A stretch of DNA of 64,000 bases from Verrucomicrobiaceae bacterium UBA1938 (GTDB lineage Bacteria > Verrucomicrobiota > Verrucomicrobiia > Verrucomicrobiales > Verrucomicrobiaceae), in NCBI GenBank assembly GCA_002336895.1, contig DDFC01000032.1, forward strand, positions 186,001-250,000, given 5' to 3'; not shown here. The text below holds more notes on this DNA, generated by a model. The model made no database searches. It was not told where the DNA came from and worked only from the letters and a program-made list of their open reading frames with translations. The first letter of the stretch is position 1.

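Noticed and set aside
25816..63833. Dozens of long plus-strand open frames, the largest 521 codons at 30826-32391
   Set aside because: They lie antisense to the continuous minus-strand repeat frame. Their translations are low-complexity shadows (Ala/Val/Pro- or Gly/Asp/Arg-rich) with no family features; the Gly/Thr/Ser/Asn-rich sense codons leave few antisense stops.

Overview
The window looks like a chromosome segment of a Verrucomicrobiota bacterium (Prosthecobacter/Verrucomicrobium-like). This is an inference from gene content: a giant autotransporter-associated beta-strand-repeat protein with a PEP-CTERM tail, a Tat-exported beta-propeller protein, REP-associated tyrosine transposases, high-GC coding with few clear Shine-Dalgarno sites, and scattered palindromic repeats.

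Layout. 1-4.4 kb: the 5' part of acetyl-CoA synthetase (minus strand), then rightward a SurA/PpiC-type periplasmic chaperone gene overlapping a small RelE/ParE-fold ORF, a class V aminotransferase and a doubtful small ORF. 4.4-13 kb (all minus strand): rpmI-rplT and pheS-pheT plus a lipoprotein gene. These are parts of the common infC-rpmI-rplT-pheS-pheT cluster, but here about 4.3 kb of accessory DNA separates rplT from pheS. That DNA holds two near-identical RAYT genes, a tandem REP-like array, a CdiI-like immunity gene, an unknown gene, and a recurring palindromic motif (TGCCAGGCA) at the junctions.

13.2-25 kb: a hybrid histidine kinase, a Tat-exported NHL-type propeller protein, a SixA-like phosphatase, a small coiled-coil ORF, a divergent AraC regulator/PEP-hydrolase-family pair sharing a striking decamer-repeat intergenic region, ftsH with a promoter and terminator, an operon of a small secreted protein and a RapA-like SWI2/SNF2 ATPase, and a GAF-domain protein.

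25.2-64 kb: one uninterrupted minus-strand reading frame of at least 12,916 codons that runs off the right edge. It encodes a secreted repeat protein made of autotransporter-associated beta-strand repeats, with an embedded PA14-like domain, about 20 copies of a second repeat type (seven in tandem) and a C-terminal PEP-CTERM sorting signal. The long plus-strand frames over this region are compositional shadows.

Most notable: the giant repeat protein and its modular structure; the RAYT/REP module that splits the translation operon; the cassette-like junction motif; and the helically phased inverted decamer array between the AraC and PEP-hydrolase genes.
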